DNA of 64,000 bases from NCBI GenBank assembly GCA_025504975.1, contig JANUWI010000012.1, positions 1,282,567-1,346,566 on the forward strand, in the 5' to 3' direction. Positions 15,401 to 26,162 of the stretch are shown here, piece after piece (positions within the stretch are counted from its first letter, which is position 1; every line of letters begins with the position of its first letter). The notes under the pieces are model-generated. The model was not told where the DNA came from. It saw only the letters and a list, made by a program, of their open reading frames with translations, and made no database searches. The DNA is from Plenodomus lindquistii (lineage: Eukaryota > Ascomycota > Dothideomycetes > Pleosporales > Leptosphaeriaceae). The position numbers and the translations under genes are program-made.

Positions 15401-16972
15401 AGAGAGAGAAAAAGTACCTAGATAAAATTATATTAGATTATAGCTTTTAATTTATATTGTACTTCTAGAGACGCCTATACTAATAACTAGGTATTAAACT
15501 AAAGTTCTTTACTACTTACTATCTATAAACTAATAGATAAACTAAAGTAGTTAATATATATTTTAAGTAATATTTTTAAATATATATTAATTATAATTAA
15601 AATAACTAGGCTTTTTTTTTACTAATAGTAGAGTTTAAAGTAAACTTTAGTATTAGCACTACTACTAAAGTAACTCTATTGTTTATAATAAAAGAATATA
15701 AGCTTTATAGTAGTATTAAGCTACTACTACTAACTAATTCTAAGCTAGTTAACTTAGCCCTAGCCTAAAAAAATAGGCTTAATACTAATAAGTTTATAGT
15801 AAAAATAAAAAAACTTTAACGCATACTAAAAGCAGCTATAAAATAGACTTAAACTAAATAAACTAAATATATAAATAAGTTATAACTTCTAGCTCTAGTT
15901 TTTAAAGTTAGTAATAGAGTTATACTAAATACTATAAACTTTTATACTAAGTAACCTAGCTACTCTCTAGATTATAAAAACTAAAAACCTTTTATAATTA
16001 CTAGAGTTATTAATAATATAGCTTATTAACTAGACTTTCTATTCTAAATAAACTATATATATAATATATTCTATTTCTAGTTACTATACTTTACTATAGA
16101 CACTATCTCTAGTTAAACTATTAATAAAAAAGTTCTAGTAAAGTTTAATCTAGAGGTTAAAAATAATATAGACTATACAATTAAAGTTATTAAAAACTAT
16201 AATATTAATAAATAATTATTTAATTCTATAATAAAAAAAAACTTTTATAGTATTATATCTAATAGTCTAATTATCTAGAAAAACTAAATAATTTTTTATA
16301 GAAGCTCTATATAAATCTAATAGAGGCTTTAGAGCTTATCTATAAGTATTATAACTACTACTCTAGTAAACCTACTATATATAAAAAGTTTACTTTATTA
16401 GTAAATAAATAGAATTTAATATCTATATAATTCTGCGCGCTTTTCTAAATTACATTACTAAATAGCTTCTAGATAAACTTATTTATTAAAATAATTCTCT
16501 ACCTAGCTTTTTAGTTAGTAATAGTTTTTAAGAAGTAACAGCACGTATATATTATCTAAAGGAAAATAAAAATACTACTATTATAGTTCTCTAAAAAGAG
16601 TATTATTATATTTATAATAAAAAATCTCTATAAAATTATACTTTATAAAGATAATATTAAGCTCTATTAGTAGACTATAATAGAAAACTTAGTGTAACCT
16701 TTATAAATTAGTAAACCTACTAATTATAAAAATTAAATAATAATAAAGCCTTTACTAGAAGCTATTTTTATAATAATATTATTATTAACTACCTAATATA
16801 AAAAAAGATATACAAATAGAATTATAATATAGTAATAGCCTAGAATATAAAATACTTAGTATAAAGTGTTATTTATTTATTATAAGCCTATATATAGCTT
16901 TTATAAAACGTAGCAGCTACTATATTTAATACCTAAATATTAGAACTTACTTTTTTTAAAAAAAAGGGGTAG

Positions 16973-17183
16973 TATTATAGATTAAATCTATAACTTTTAG
17001 AAGTTAAAAATTTAGTACTTACTCTACTTTACCTACACTAGCCTCTATCTAGCTAGTATACTTTAGTTAGCAGGAATATTATATTTCTACTTTTACGTAT
17101 AGAAAACTAGCTCTCTATATAATATTTTACTTTTAAGCTAGAATATAATTTCTACTATAATACTTTATTTTTAAGCCTTTATA
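16973..17183 (+). repeat. 3' LTR of E3
   Basis: Partner of 9,219-9,429 and the same length. It is preceded by the polypurine tract at about 16,950-16,969 and followed directly by sequence matching the interior of the pogo element. Confidence 0.87.
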
Positions 17184-17711
17184 TATATAAATATTATATC
17201 TAGTTTCTCTATAATTACTATAGTATTAGATATCTAGTTAAATAGGTACATAACTACTACTACTATACGTATATTTTAATAGAGTAGGCGCTATAGTTAA
17301 AGCTATAGTAGCCTATAATCTAGTACTATATTTAAAAGTACTTCTATATTAAATCTACTTTTTTTTATACCTTTTTTTTTTATTATTTCTACTAATTGCT
17401 TTTTAATTTTATAAATATAGGTTTAAAAAAAAACGTTTTAGTATAGTATTAGTTTAGCTTTTTTTATAAACTATAAAAAGCTAGTTTATATAGTAATAAA
17501 TAACTAAATAAAAAATTTATATATAAGCTTTAACTAAAACCTAAATTTATAAATATTACTTAGAGTTTTAAATTACTATAAATTTACTAGTAGAAAGAGT
17601 TAAAGTAGAGTATATATCTAGAAATTAATATAATCTAGTACTATTTACACGTTAGTAAAAACTAGCTTTAACACTTTAAAAGTTTTTTAATAGTTATTAA
17701 CTATAAATATA

Positions 17712-18448
17712 CGTTAGAAAAAAACTTTTTGTAGCATTCTAGTCATTTACTAAGCGCATTGTAAATAAGTTGAATTACTAGTAAATAACTAGGAAAAGAC
17801 TTGAGTAGTGTAGCTGACGTGAATGGCTTGATTTACTTTATTTACCTCGCTCACCCCATTGACCCCACGAACGTCAAACACCATAAAAAATTGAAACTAG
17901 TCCTAATCAGGCAATTAAAATTCTAATAATATAAAATAAATGTCTAGCTATAAATTAGTTAAAAAATTACTATTTTAGGCCTAGCTGTTCTATAGTTATT
18001 AATTATTTACTAAAAAGCTTTAATGTTCCTCGCTTAAAAATAATTTACAGGGGCTGCTAATAGTTTAAATAGATAATAAAACTATATTTTTTTTCGCGCT
18101 AAGCCTATAAAGGTAATATTTTAGTAGTTAGAAACTTCTATTATATTATTATATTAATTGCGTACGTTATTATATAACTTAAAAGAGTTTAAAAAAGTAA
18201 AGTTCTTTTTTATTTTAAACTAGCAGGGGTTTAGGAGGTAAGCGAGGTAAGCGAGGTAAATTAAGTAAAAATAGTATTTAAAGTAATTCACGTTACTTAC
18301 GTTATTTACTAGTAAATTACTAGTGAACTACGTAAAAAAAGGCCTCGTGGGGTAAAAGTAGTAAATTAGTAATTTACGTTAATTACTAGCTATTTACGTT
18401 ACTTTCTATCTACTTACTTAATTTACTACACAATAGAATTTCCTAACG
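17712..18448. mobile_element. Small non-coding insertion (MITE-like), TA-flanked, lightly RIPed
   Basis: The sequence interrupts pogo copy 1 and is absent at the corresponding point of pogo copy 2 (near 55,800). Its ends are short inverted repeats (CGTTAG at the left, CTAACG at the right), each bordered by TA. Inside both ends are clustered variants of GTAAATTACTAGTAAAT and CTCGCTTACC, like subterminal transposase-binding repeats. It keeps CpA and GC-rich patches that its surroundings have lost, so it escaped most RIP. No coding potential is seen. The boundaries are uncertain by a few bases because the A-rich flank partly resembles the left end. Confidence 0.6.
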
Positions 18449-19606
18449 TACAAAAAAACGCGTTTTTAAAAACTAAAAAAAAGCTTTTTTTATTAATATA
18501 GAAAACGTGTTAGCGTACTAAATTTTATATATACTAGAAGTACTTACGCTTTAATAGTAAAAAATATACTATATTAAATAGCTAAAAAATATAGAATAAA
18601 TAAATAGATATATAGAGTATTAGAATTTTATTTTCTATATAGTAGTTTTTAAACTTTTAGTTAAAGTAGCTTTTATAGCTATCTAAAATTAGTAACTAGT
18701 ATACTTCTACTTTTTATACTTTTATATACGCGTTAAAGTGTTTTAACTACTCTAGTTTAAATATATTATTTATTTAGCTATTTTTAAAAACTAATAGTTT
18801 CTAATTATAAAAAATTCTAGCTTTTTTATACTACGTAGAGATATATACATATTTTTTATAGATAATAAAAAGTAAAGTTATATCTTTTAAAGTATATATA
18901 CTTTAAATAATAGTAACCTACTTATAATTATTTAGCTAAATAAAGTCTAGCTAATTACATTTTTTAGAGTTTATAATAACTTTTATAGACCTAATTATAT
19001 CTATCTAGAAGCTAGTTTTATTAAAGTTATAGATATTATTATTCTAGACACTATACTTAGCTTTTATTTTATCTATAAATTTAAACTACATGCTAATAAT
19101 TTTTAAATTTTTCTATTTTATTTTTTATTTATTTTTTATTTAGTTAAAAGCTATTTTAAATTTATTTAAATATATTATAAAATATTTAGCCTAGTATTTA
19201 CCTACTAGTATTTTATTATATACTTTTAGTATTTTATTAGCTATATTTTCTATTTTATATAGCTAGAGCGTAAATTTTTATAAATTAAAATTAAAAATAT
19301 ATTTAATAATTATTTACTTTTTAGTAGTAGTAAATTTCTAGTAATTAGGTTAAATTTTAGCGTATAGAGTAGTTCTATTAATTTAATTAAAAAGCTTTTA
19401 ATAATTAACTTTAAAAGCTATAGTAGTAGCCTATTAGCTTTTAAATTACTTAACTTTAAAAGTAAAATAAATAAATTCTAATTAGCTTTTAGTTTAAATT
19501 AATATTATATTATATTATTAGAGTATATTATATAGAGTATAGTATTTATAATACTAAAGAAAAGTAGCTAGTTTAGTAGTATAGCTAGTTTAGTAGTAGA
19601 ATACAT

Positions 19607-19900
19607 TATAGAATCTATAGATATAAATTTATTACTAGATAACTTTTATATATAATATAGAAATTTTAACTTTTATTATAAAAAAATATATATTTTTTTC
19701 TAAATTACTTTTATATAAAATTATTATTTTTTTTAGTATTACTTAGCTAAAGTTATATATAAAGTACTAAGTTTTTTTTATAATTATATAGTATAAATTT
19801 TTTTTTTAAATTTTCTAAATTAATTACTATAATTATATTTAAAATTTAATTAGTATTAGTAGATATATAATAGGTTAAAAAAGTTAGATTAAGTTTAATT
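19607..19900 (+). mobile_element. E2: RIP-degraded Gypsy element, part 2 (integrase continuation)
   Basis: After the pogo copy ends at TA (19,607-19,608), the plus-strand translation resumes as a plausible integrase continuation (ESIDINLLLDNF, then YNYIV), in register with the part ending at 9,051. The remaining integrase and the 3' LTR are not found before the GC-rich sequence begins, so E2 is truncated here. Confidence 0.55.
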
Positions 19901-19910
19901 TAATATTTAG

Positions 19911-19946
19911 GTAGCCTATTAGCTAATGTAGCCTATTAGGTGCACA
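19911..19946. repeat. AT-block boundary motif shared with 54,898-54,920
   Basis: GTAGCCTATTAGGTGCACAG at 19,927-19,946 is the reverse complement of CTGTGCACCTAATAGGCTAC near 54,900. A partial tandem copy (GTAGCCTATTAGC) lies just to the left. In both places the motif marks the switch from balanced to AT-rich sequence and points into the AT-rich side. It could be a terminal repeat of a RIPed element; the element itself was not identified. Confidence 0.5.
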
Positions 19947-20132
19947 GACACTGTACTAAGAATAACGGCGAAACGCGCAGCCTAAACACTAAAACAGCCC
20001 TACAACTTGAGGCTGTAGAGCTTTACACAATAGCTATTATCGCGACATATTTTAGTGGTGAGATCTAGAGGGCTTTATTGATATATATAGCTATAGAAAT
20101 CGCGTTAGAGTTTTAATTGCGCGGCCGCGTCG

Positions 20133-20888
20133 TCACTGAGTAGCTGGTGCGCCTGTAACAGCACCTTGAGGCTGTCTACCACCTACAGACCTTATAACAG
20201 CTCTCTTTCTAGAAATAGCCTTTGTAGGAGCCTTGAGGCTGCGCTTCTTACCTTTTTGGGACGTTTTATGAGCTTGTTGGAGTCGTTTTACAGTCCTGCG
20301 AGCAGCTGCTCTAGAGGCCTGTTCAGCAGCCTTCTCCGCCCTGTCCTTCTCCCTCACTATCCTAGCTGCAGCCCTTGCCTGACGCCGTGTCTCCTTCTCT
20401 CTCGCCTTAGTTTGCCTTGCCTCCTCACGAAGCCTGTTTGTCTCAGCTTTTTGGTGTTGTACCTGCTCCACCTCGCGCTCCTGGAGCTGCTGGCGATCAC
20501 GTGCCTCCCTCACCTTCCTTGGAGACCAGAATACAGCTCCACCTTGGTCCTCCTTAGGCTCCTGGAGTAGGAGAGGCTTGCCGCGCTTTTTGCGCGCCCT
20601 CTTATTAACCAGAGCCTCCCTTAACTTGGCTACCTCATCTTTAAGGAGAGCGTTTTGAACTGAGTTCGAGTGAAGGACCTGGCTTAGCCTTTGACCTGCC
20701 TATCGCCCTGATCAGCTATTACCTGGCGTAGTAGGCGCTCTATCTTCCTTCAATCAGAGGCGCTGAGGGCTAAGGACTCGCTGTCGCTTAAGGATGGACT
20801 GGTGTGGAACCTTCGTAGGATAACCTCAGGGTTAAAGGGTGAGAGGCGGTGAGCCTCGGTAAGCAAAGCATCCTCTAACAAAGCCGCT
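20133..20888 (-). pseudogene. Pogo/Fot1-type transposase, C-terminal remnant
   Basis: The minus-strand translation reads ALLEDALLTEAHRLSPFNPE near 20,870, then an R/S-rich linker, VQNALLKDEVAKLREAL, KKRGKPLLLQ, GGAVFWSPRKV, and a long basic Gln/Glu/Arg coiled-coil tail ending at 20,133. This order matches the region after the DDE domain in fungal Fot1/Tc5-type transposases. The catalytic domain is absent. At least one in-frame TGA (where Trp is likely) and one frame change near 20,700 show it is dead, but the base composition is balanced, unlike the RIPed copies to the left. The FAD monooxygenase gene ends only 44 bases beyond the remnant. The 186 bases left of it (19,947-20,132) are probably the element's own 3' flank. 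Confidence 0.72.
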
Positions 20889-20931
20889 CAAACTTCAACT
20901 TCTCGTGATTCCATGCAGTCTAGAATACTAT

Positions 20932-22498
20932 TCAGGCAGCTATCCCCATGTCTTGGCCGGCCACAATATTCACATTCATTGGAGTCATTTTTGGAGCGGG
21001 GATGAACCGCCTCTCGGTTTCCGCCACAATATCATGGCCCCAAATCAGCTGCTGAAAGCCGAGATCTGCCCACAGGTCCGGATGTTTCCATCCTGGCGTC
21101 CTCGGCGCTCGCATCGTCGCGTCCCGCTGTTCTTGCTCAGGGCCATCTACCAGGTGGAGCACTTGCCTCATTGCAGCCGCACACCCCTGAATGAACTCTG
21201 CGCGATCCTTTCGCACTGACTCATACGTGGCAAGAGCGTGGGATACGTCTGAAGTTCTTGAAAGGCATACCGCTAACGCGGCAGCGTCCTCAATGGCTTG
21301 AGCAGCCCCTTGAGCCACATATGGTAGCATGGGGTGACAAGCATCGCCTAGGAGGCAGACTCGGTTGACCGTCCAAGCAGGAAGGTTTGGTCGCGCGTTC
21401 AGCGGCCACTGTATCAGGTCGTCTGGGTCGATACATGCCGCAAGACCTTGTATAGTGTTGCTCCAGCCCCCATAAAAAGTGAGCAATTCTGAAACCTCGC
21501 CTTTGCGTGCCCATAGGTTTGTTTCGTCTTCGTTGTGCGCTCCGGCTTTATGGGAGTGCACCATGACAACATTATAGAATGCGTTCCCACGGATAGGATA
21601 TGCCATGATGTGGCCGTTAGGGCCGATCCAGCGGGTGCTGAGGCCTTGGTCTATCTCCAACGTCTTCAAGATCTGTGGGCACCGCTCAAGTATCTTGCCG
21701 CGAGGAATTACCATACGATACGCTGAATCGCCCGTTGAGGTGCATTTGTCGGGCAAGCCAAAATAGGACGCAACGTTAGCGCGAGTGCGGCTTTTGATAC
21801 CGTCAGCGCCGATCAGGATGTCGCCTTCGACATGATCCCCGTTTGATAACGTGACCTTAGCCTCAAAGGTAGGGTCGATCCTCACGACCTGGGCGTTTGT
21901 GTGAAGATGAACGCCAGCCTCAAGCGTTGCTTGCACTAGTACTTTGAGAAGATCGGCCCTATGCTATCTATAGCGTCAGCTTATCTGGCATAGAACTGAT
22001 ACTTCGTAAATCGGCGATAACGCATGCGTGTACCTGAACTTACAATAACAAGCATCGGCGCATCAAATCGCCTGCGGATAGAGCCGCTGTACCCACGTGG
22101 CCCAATCTCAACATCATTGGCATAACCTCGCACTATGGTGCCTAAGGGGAAGTTGGCATATTTAAGAACCTCATGAAGCAGTCCAAGACGTCTCAGTATT
22201 CGGGTGGAATTCGGTGCCTTTTGATCGTATTGATTAGATAAATGGAACAATCTCCATGGGAAATTCATGTAACGCGGGCTAGGGTAACGCACCAGCTGAA
22301 TGCCTGCACCGATTTCAGAGAGACGGCTCGACTGTTCAAGAATCGTGATCGTACACCCAACTTGTCGAAGGGCTTTACCACCTTTTGTGTGAGCGATCTT
22401 CAAATCTCCAAAGATCCAGGGAGCCACAACGTACCAATACTAGCGGTCAATCCCCCAATACCGGCTCCAATTATAATAACATGAGGTCTGCTCTTCAT
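20932..22498 (-). CDS. FAD-dependent aromatic monooxygenase (salicylate hydroxylase-like)
   Basis: Four exons: complement of 22,435-22,498, 22,293-22,372, 22,044-22,217 and 20,932-21,963. The introns are 62, 75 and 80 bases, all GT-AG, giving 449 residues. The flavin-binding signature IIIGAGIGGLT (GxGxxG at residues 11-16) opens the protein; the DG motif GADG lies at 158-161 and the GD motif LLGDACHP at about 310-317. Length and motif set fit class A flavoprotein monooxygenases, which use NAD(P)H, FAD and O2 to hydroxylate, or oxidatively decarboxylate, aromatic acids in the cytosol. The exact substrate cannot be read from sequence; salicylate, protocatechuate or hydroxybenzoate types are possible. 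All exons are open, so the gene looks functional. It is transcribed away from the DAHP synthase gene, with 845 bases between the two starts. Confidence 0.88.
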
Positions 22499-23343
22499 CG
22501 CTGTTTAGTGTCTTTGCTGTCGCAGAGACAAGGTGGGTAACTGCAATGTAAGCACTATGAGCAAACAGTTAAGAGAGGAAAGCTGTCATGACTCCGAAAA
22601 AGAGCCTAGTATAAAAGGTTGAAGCAGTCATATTACATGAAGCTGAGGAAAAACTTAAAGGGAACTGCTCGAACGTACCCATAGATGTAAACAGAATGGT
22701 GTTAGCTGCCGGAGAAGCCCAAAGGGGAAATTCAGTTCGGAGATATTCCGATATGCCCAAAACAGATGTAATTCAACCATTCAACGTTCAATCTTGGAGA
22801 GCAACAGCCGTTCTGATAGCATGGAGGAAATAATCCGCACAGGCTAGAAAGGAACATCGGACTTTCTTCTTCAAGAATAATATCTCCTGCTGGGAGAGCC
22901 CTTTGCAGCATTGAATCTGCATTACTGGGCGTTCCCAAGTCGGGAACCATGCACAGCGCTTTCGTGGTATCTGATGATGGTGACGTATGCACTATCCTTC
23001 GAGAACTCGCAGAATGTGATTCCATATCTGTAGAGGCCATCGGTAGTCCCAACACCAAAGTTTCTAGTAACAACATCCTCCACTCCTTGTTTTATTTCCT
23101 GTCAGCCTACAATACATGCCTTCATGTTAGAGGGGCAAGAAGGTTGGCCTTTCTGCGCTTTACATTTCCTAGTATAGTCTAACTCGAATACAAGCCATGG
23201 ATTCGTCCACCGTTTCGACTCTGAAGCCGATACAACACCACAGCATCTGTTTGTTCCCATCCAAACATGATCACAAAGGCATCTCCCCGTCATTGTTGCA
23301 GTATCCGACAAGATGGCAGCTCCGGAAGTCCTGGGCAACGGCT
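22499..23343. promoter_or_regulatory. Divergent intergenic region between FAD monooxygenase and DAHP synthase
   Basis: The 845 bases separate two start codons facing away from each other, so the region should hold promoters for both. It also contains a minus-strand stretch near 22,850-22,930 reading RALPAGDIILEEESPMF, which resembles the start of a SET domain. No complete gene could be built around it, so it may be a relic or chance. Confidence 0.4.
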
Positions 23344-24527
23344 ATGGAGGGCATGATTCCAGAGCGCGCCCACTTGTGTTCTGCCTCGGGGGCCGAAGCT
23401 GGAGGTGGCAACACCGTACTCGTCTCACCGGGTGTTTTGAAAGCCGAAATCTCAATGGTAAGCGTTCCTTGCAAGCATAGCCATCTAGGATAATCCGTAG
23501 TGACATTGTGCGCCTTAACAAACAGAATGACGCCTCTACCCGCACCGTCGCCACCTCCCGAGTTGAGGCTGCCGACATTATCCATACCCGCGACGATCGT
23601 CTGCTCGTCATCGTCGGCCCTTGTTCCATTCACGACCCTATCGCGGCGCTAGAGTATGGCCAGTTGGTCAAGGAGGCCAGAGCTCGCTTCTCGGCAGACC
23701 TTTGCATCGTCATGCGGGCCTATGTCGAGAAGCCCCGCACAACTGTCGGCTGGAAGGGCTTGCTCATGGATCCGGACTTGGATGGCAGTTACAATGTCGA
23801 GAAAGGCCTACGCATGTCACGCCAGCTCTATGCAGCTCTCACCCGCCTGGGCGTGCCTATTGCCAGTGAGTTGCTCGAGCCTCTGTCGCCAGCGTACTTG
23901 GGCGATTTCGTATCCGTGGGAGCCATTGGCGCGCGCACCACCGAGTCCCAGCCGCACCGCCAGCTCGCCTCATCAATGCCTTTTCCCGTCGGCTTCAAGA
24001 ACGGTACCGACGGCGGTATCAGCGCAGCAATCAACTCACTCAACAGCGCAGCGACACCACACACTTTTCCGGGTGGTGTGACCGACGCTGGGCTCGCAGC
24101 TGTCGTGCGATCTAGCGGCAACCCCAACTGCTTTGTCGTCCTGCGTGGGGGGACCTCAGGGCCCAACTATGAAACTGGACACATTGTCGCGACCCAGGCA
24201 ATGCTCACCAAATCAGGCCATCGAACTGGTATCGTCGTAGACTGTTCTCATGGAAACTCCAACAAAAACTACCGCCTGCAGACATTGGCGGTCCGAAATA
24301 TCAGCGGCCAGCTTCAGGCAGGCCAGCGATCCATCGTGGGCGTCATGATCGAGTCCAACTTGAATGACGGTCAGCAAGTTGTTTCGAAGGAAGGGCCGAT
24401 CGGACTCGAGAAAGGAGTTAGTATTACTGATGGCTGTATCGGGTGGAGTGCTACCGTAGAATGCCTGGAGCAGCTGGCTGAGGCAGTGCAGAAGCGACGA
24501 GAATGCGTCGATCGATTGATCGATTGA
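23344..24527 (+). CDS. 3-deoxy-D-arabino-heptulosonate 7-phosphate (DAHP) synthase, class I
   Basis: Two exons, 23,344-23,457 and 23,526-24,527, with a 68-base GT-AG intron (branch-like CCTTAAC). They give 371 residues, about the length of yeast Aro3/Aro4. The spliced join reads VLVSPGVLKAEISM then NDASTRTVATSRVEA, which restores the family spacing; the upstream ATG was chosen for that reason. Signatures are GPCSIHD (69-75), MRAYVEKPRTTVGWKG, SVGAIGARTTESQ, PVGFKNGTDG, DCSHGNSNKN and GVMIESN. The enzyme condenses phosphoenolpyruvate with erythrose 4-phosphate, the first step of the shikimate pathway. Housekeeping copies normally lie elsewhere, so a subtelomeric copy beside oxygenase genes suggests a paralogue that feeds precursor supply. 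Whether it is feedback-regulated by Tyr or Phe was not judged. Confidence 0.92.
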
Positions 24528-26160
24528 TTAATTGTTGTTGTAGTCTACTGACCGACAGCACTGTCGCATGACCGTTAGTGGCCTGACTACACCTAGACAG
24601 ATTCGTCTGTCTCTAGTCGGTTTCAGGTCAGGTATATAGAACCCTCTCATAGCTGATTAGATAGCAACTCAGCGTATGGCAGCACAATCGAGCAACTGGG
24701 GCAGTTTATATATGTATATTTCAAGCTAGCGGAATTAGAGGATAAGACTAAGACGCATCAGGTACCCCAGTTAACAACATTGTCGACACCGCAATCTCAT
24801 TGTACAAGACTAGCCGAAGTGCTATCTAATCTGTCTCGGACTATTAGAACGGCATATGGCTCCAATCCCGAGGAAATGTCTGTTTTCATTCTGAACCTCT
24901 TCACACTCTGGATGAGGATGGACGAGCACATGATCGAACTTTGCCCTCTAATTAATCGTTGTGACGGGCGGTCGGTACAGTGTGAGACCCTAGAGCCCTG
25001 AAGCCTGGAACCTGGAGCTCACAACGATACTCAGCAGTGAAGTGAAACGGTAATTACAGATGGATTGGTGGTCGCGGCGATTTGATGATGGTGGTGGATA
25101 AATGGCGAGGGGATGGTGTTGCAGTGGCAGCAGTTGGAGCGGGACCCAATAAACCTTACCCTAACTTAATTAACTAATTAGAGGCTCTTCAGTCGGGCTG
25201 GGCCCCGCCTCCACCAAGCACAGACCAAAACCTTGTGGAGCGGATTGCGTTTGGCCAATCACACAGCCTCGCTACATTGGGCGCCCTTGAGGCTTGAGGA
25301 CTTGCGTCAGAGATCACATCAAACTCATCATGTTTATCATACATCTACGGATTGTATAGCGATATCTCACATGTCTAGTTTAGTGTGAACGACAACGAAG
25401 TCAGTATTTCCATGCAAGCCGCGTCGGACGGTAGTATAGGGCACGTCATGCATCGATGATCGTCGTCATCGCGCCGTTCAAGGTTCATCTCAAGCTCGTG
25501 ACGGCGCTTGTGTTGCGGTCGGGTCGTGGTGTCTCACAGCAGGTACTTGCAAGTGGCCATGGACAACGCGCATGGACAACGCGCATCAACAACGAACATC
25601 GACGCTCGCAGCTCTACGTGACCCAGACCCAGCGGAATGTTGCCCACACCCGCAATCTTCTCCACTACCCAGACATTTTTATAAGTACTCTGGTATCCAT
25701 GTCAAACTCGACGTCTGCTTTCTCGACCGCCAGCGAATGACGAATCTACGTTTGGACTAATTATACTACTTCGTATATGATTCATCTCAAGTCCAAGACC
25801 AGGTAGCACTTGAGGGGCCAAAGGTACAGTAGTGCACCATTCTGTGCCAACTGCAGAGCAAGACGCTAGCCAGGCGCGAGGACCTCGGCCCACTCCATTC
25901 ACAGCCAACGCTACAGACAAACGGCAACTACAGTAGGGGTGCACTCCCTGACTGCTGTGGTATCAAAACAGACAGCCTGGCTAGGCTTACCGAGAGGTGC
26001 CACAACAGGTGCCCGCCCTTGTCAATGGAGTAGAGGATCTGGAAACGGACTTCGTATCTGGTGCGAGCAATCGCGGATGTGTGAATCAACCTGCACGCAC
26101 AATGTCTGAACACTCAAAGGAAAACGTCTCAACACTATCTTGTTGTCCCAAGACTGAAGT
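24528..26160. other. Intergenic stretch with one possible gene fragment
   Basis: Balanced composition. Apart from the weak fragment at 24,780-25,001, no reading frame with recognisable family features was seen. A TATATA stretch occurs near 24,700. The reading frame at 25,456-25,740 has no recognisable content. Confidence 0.4.
24780..25001 (+). pseudogene. Short fragment, possibly from a large DUF6606-type protein
   Basis: A 73-codon frame contains AYGSNPEEMSVFILNLFTLW followed by MRMDEHMIELCPLI. The pattern of Asn-Pro-Glu, a hydrophobic Leu-rich run ending in a Trp, then Asp and a Pro-Leu pair resembles one segment of a very large fungal ubiquitin-hydrolase-associated protein. Nothing else of that protein is nearby, so if real this is a gene scrap. 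The first codon is TTG, so the start is not a true initiator. Confidence 0.3.
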
Positions 26161-26162
26161 TG

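Larger units (their letters stand above)
9219..17183 (+). mobile_element. E3: RIP-degraded Ty3/Gypsy LTR retrotransposon, both LTRs present
   Basis: A complete-length element of 7,965 bases with 211-base LTRs at both ends. Through stops, the plus-strand translation shows a possible zinc knuckle near 11,938-11,985, reverse transcriptase at about 13,515-13,670 ending in YFNNILIYT (13,642-13,668), RNase H at about 14,085-14,300 (KIYNKKLFTII), and integrase at about 15,360-15,640 (KVVNIYFKQ-like tract with RIP stops). An A/G purine tract ending AAAAAAAAGGGG lies just before the 3' LTR. E3 sits inside pogo copy 1, so it is the younger of the two. Flanks CATAT and TATAT fit a 5-base target duplication altered by one C-to-T, if the LTR end is shifted by one or two bases. 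Confidence 0.87.
9052..19606 (-). mobile_element. Pogo/Fot1-type element, copy 1: RIP-degraded, full length, split by two insertions
   Basis: Read on the minus strand, this tract matches the intact pogo element at 61,283-63,129 throughout, with almost entirely RIP-direction changes. The left end is ACGTATTCTACTAG (9,052) after a TA; the right end is ACAT (19,603-19,606) before a TA. The matched parts are 9,052-9,218, 17,184-17,711 and about 18,449-19,606. The gaps are E3 (9,219-17,183) and a 737-base element (17,712-18,448). The total span is 10,555 bases; subtracting 7,965, 737 and a 5-base target duplication leaves 1,848, against 1,847 in the intact copy. No open frame survives. The host sequence on both sides is E2 integrase. 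Confidence 0.88.

Noticed and set aside
20166..20570. 134-codon plus-strand frame, Leu/Ser-rich
   Set aside because: It is the antisense shadow of the transposase coiled-coil tail on the minus strand.
23271..23633. Minus-strand frame of 120 codons over the start of the DAHP synthase gene
   Set aside because: It overlaps a well-supported gene in antisense and has no recognisable content.
23508..24527. DAHP synthase read as one exon starting at GTG 23,508
   Set aside because: It lacks the N-terminal part of the family. A 68-base intron and the upstream ATG at 23,344 give the full 371 residues with correct spacing.
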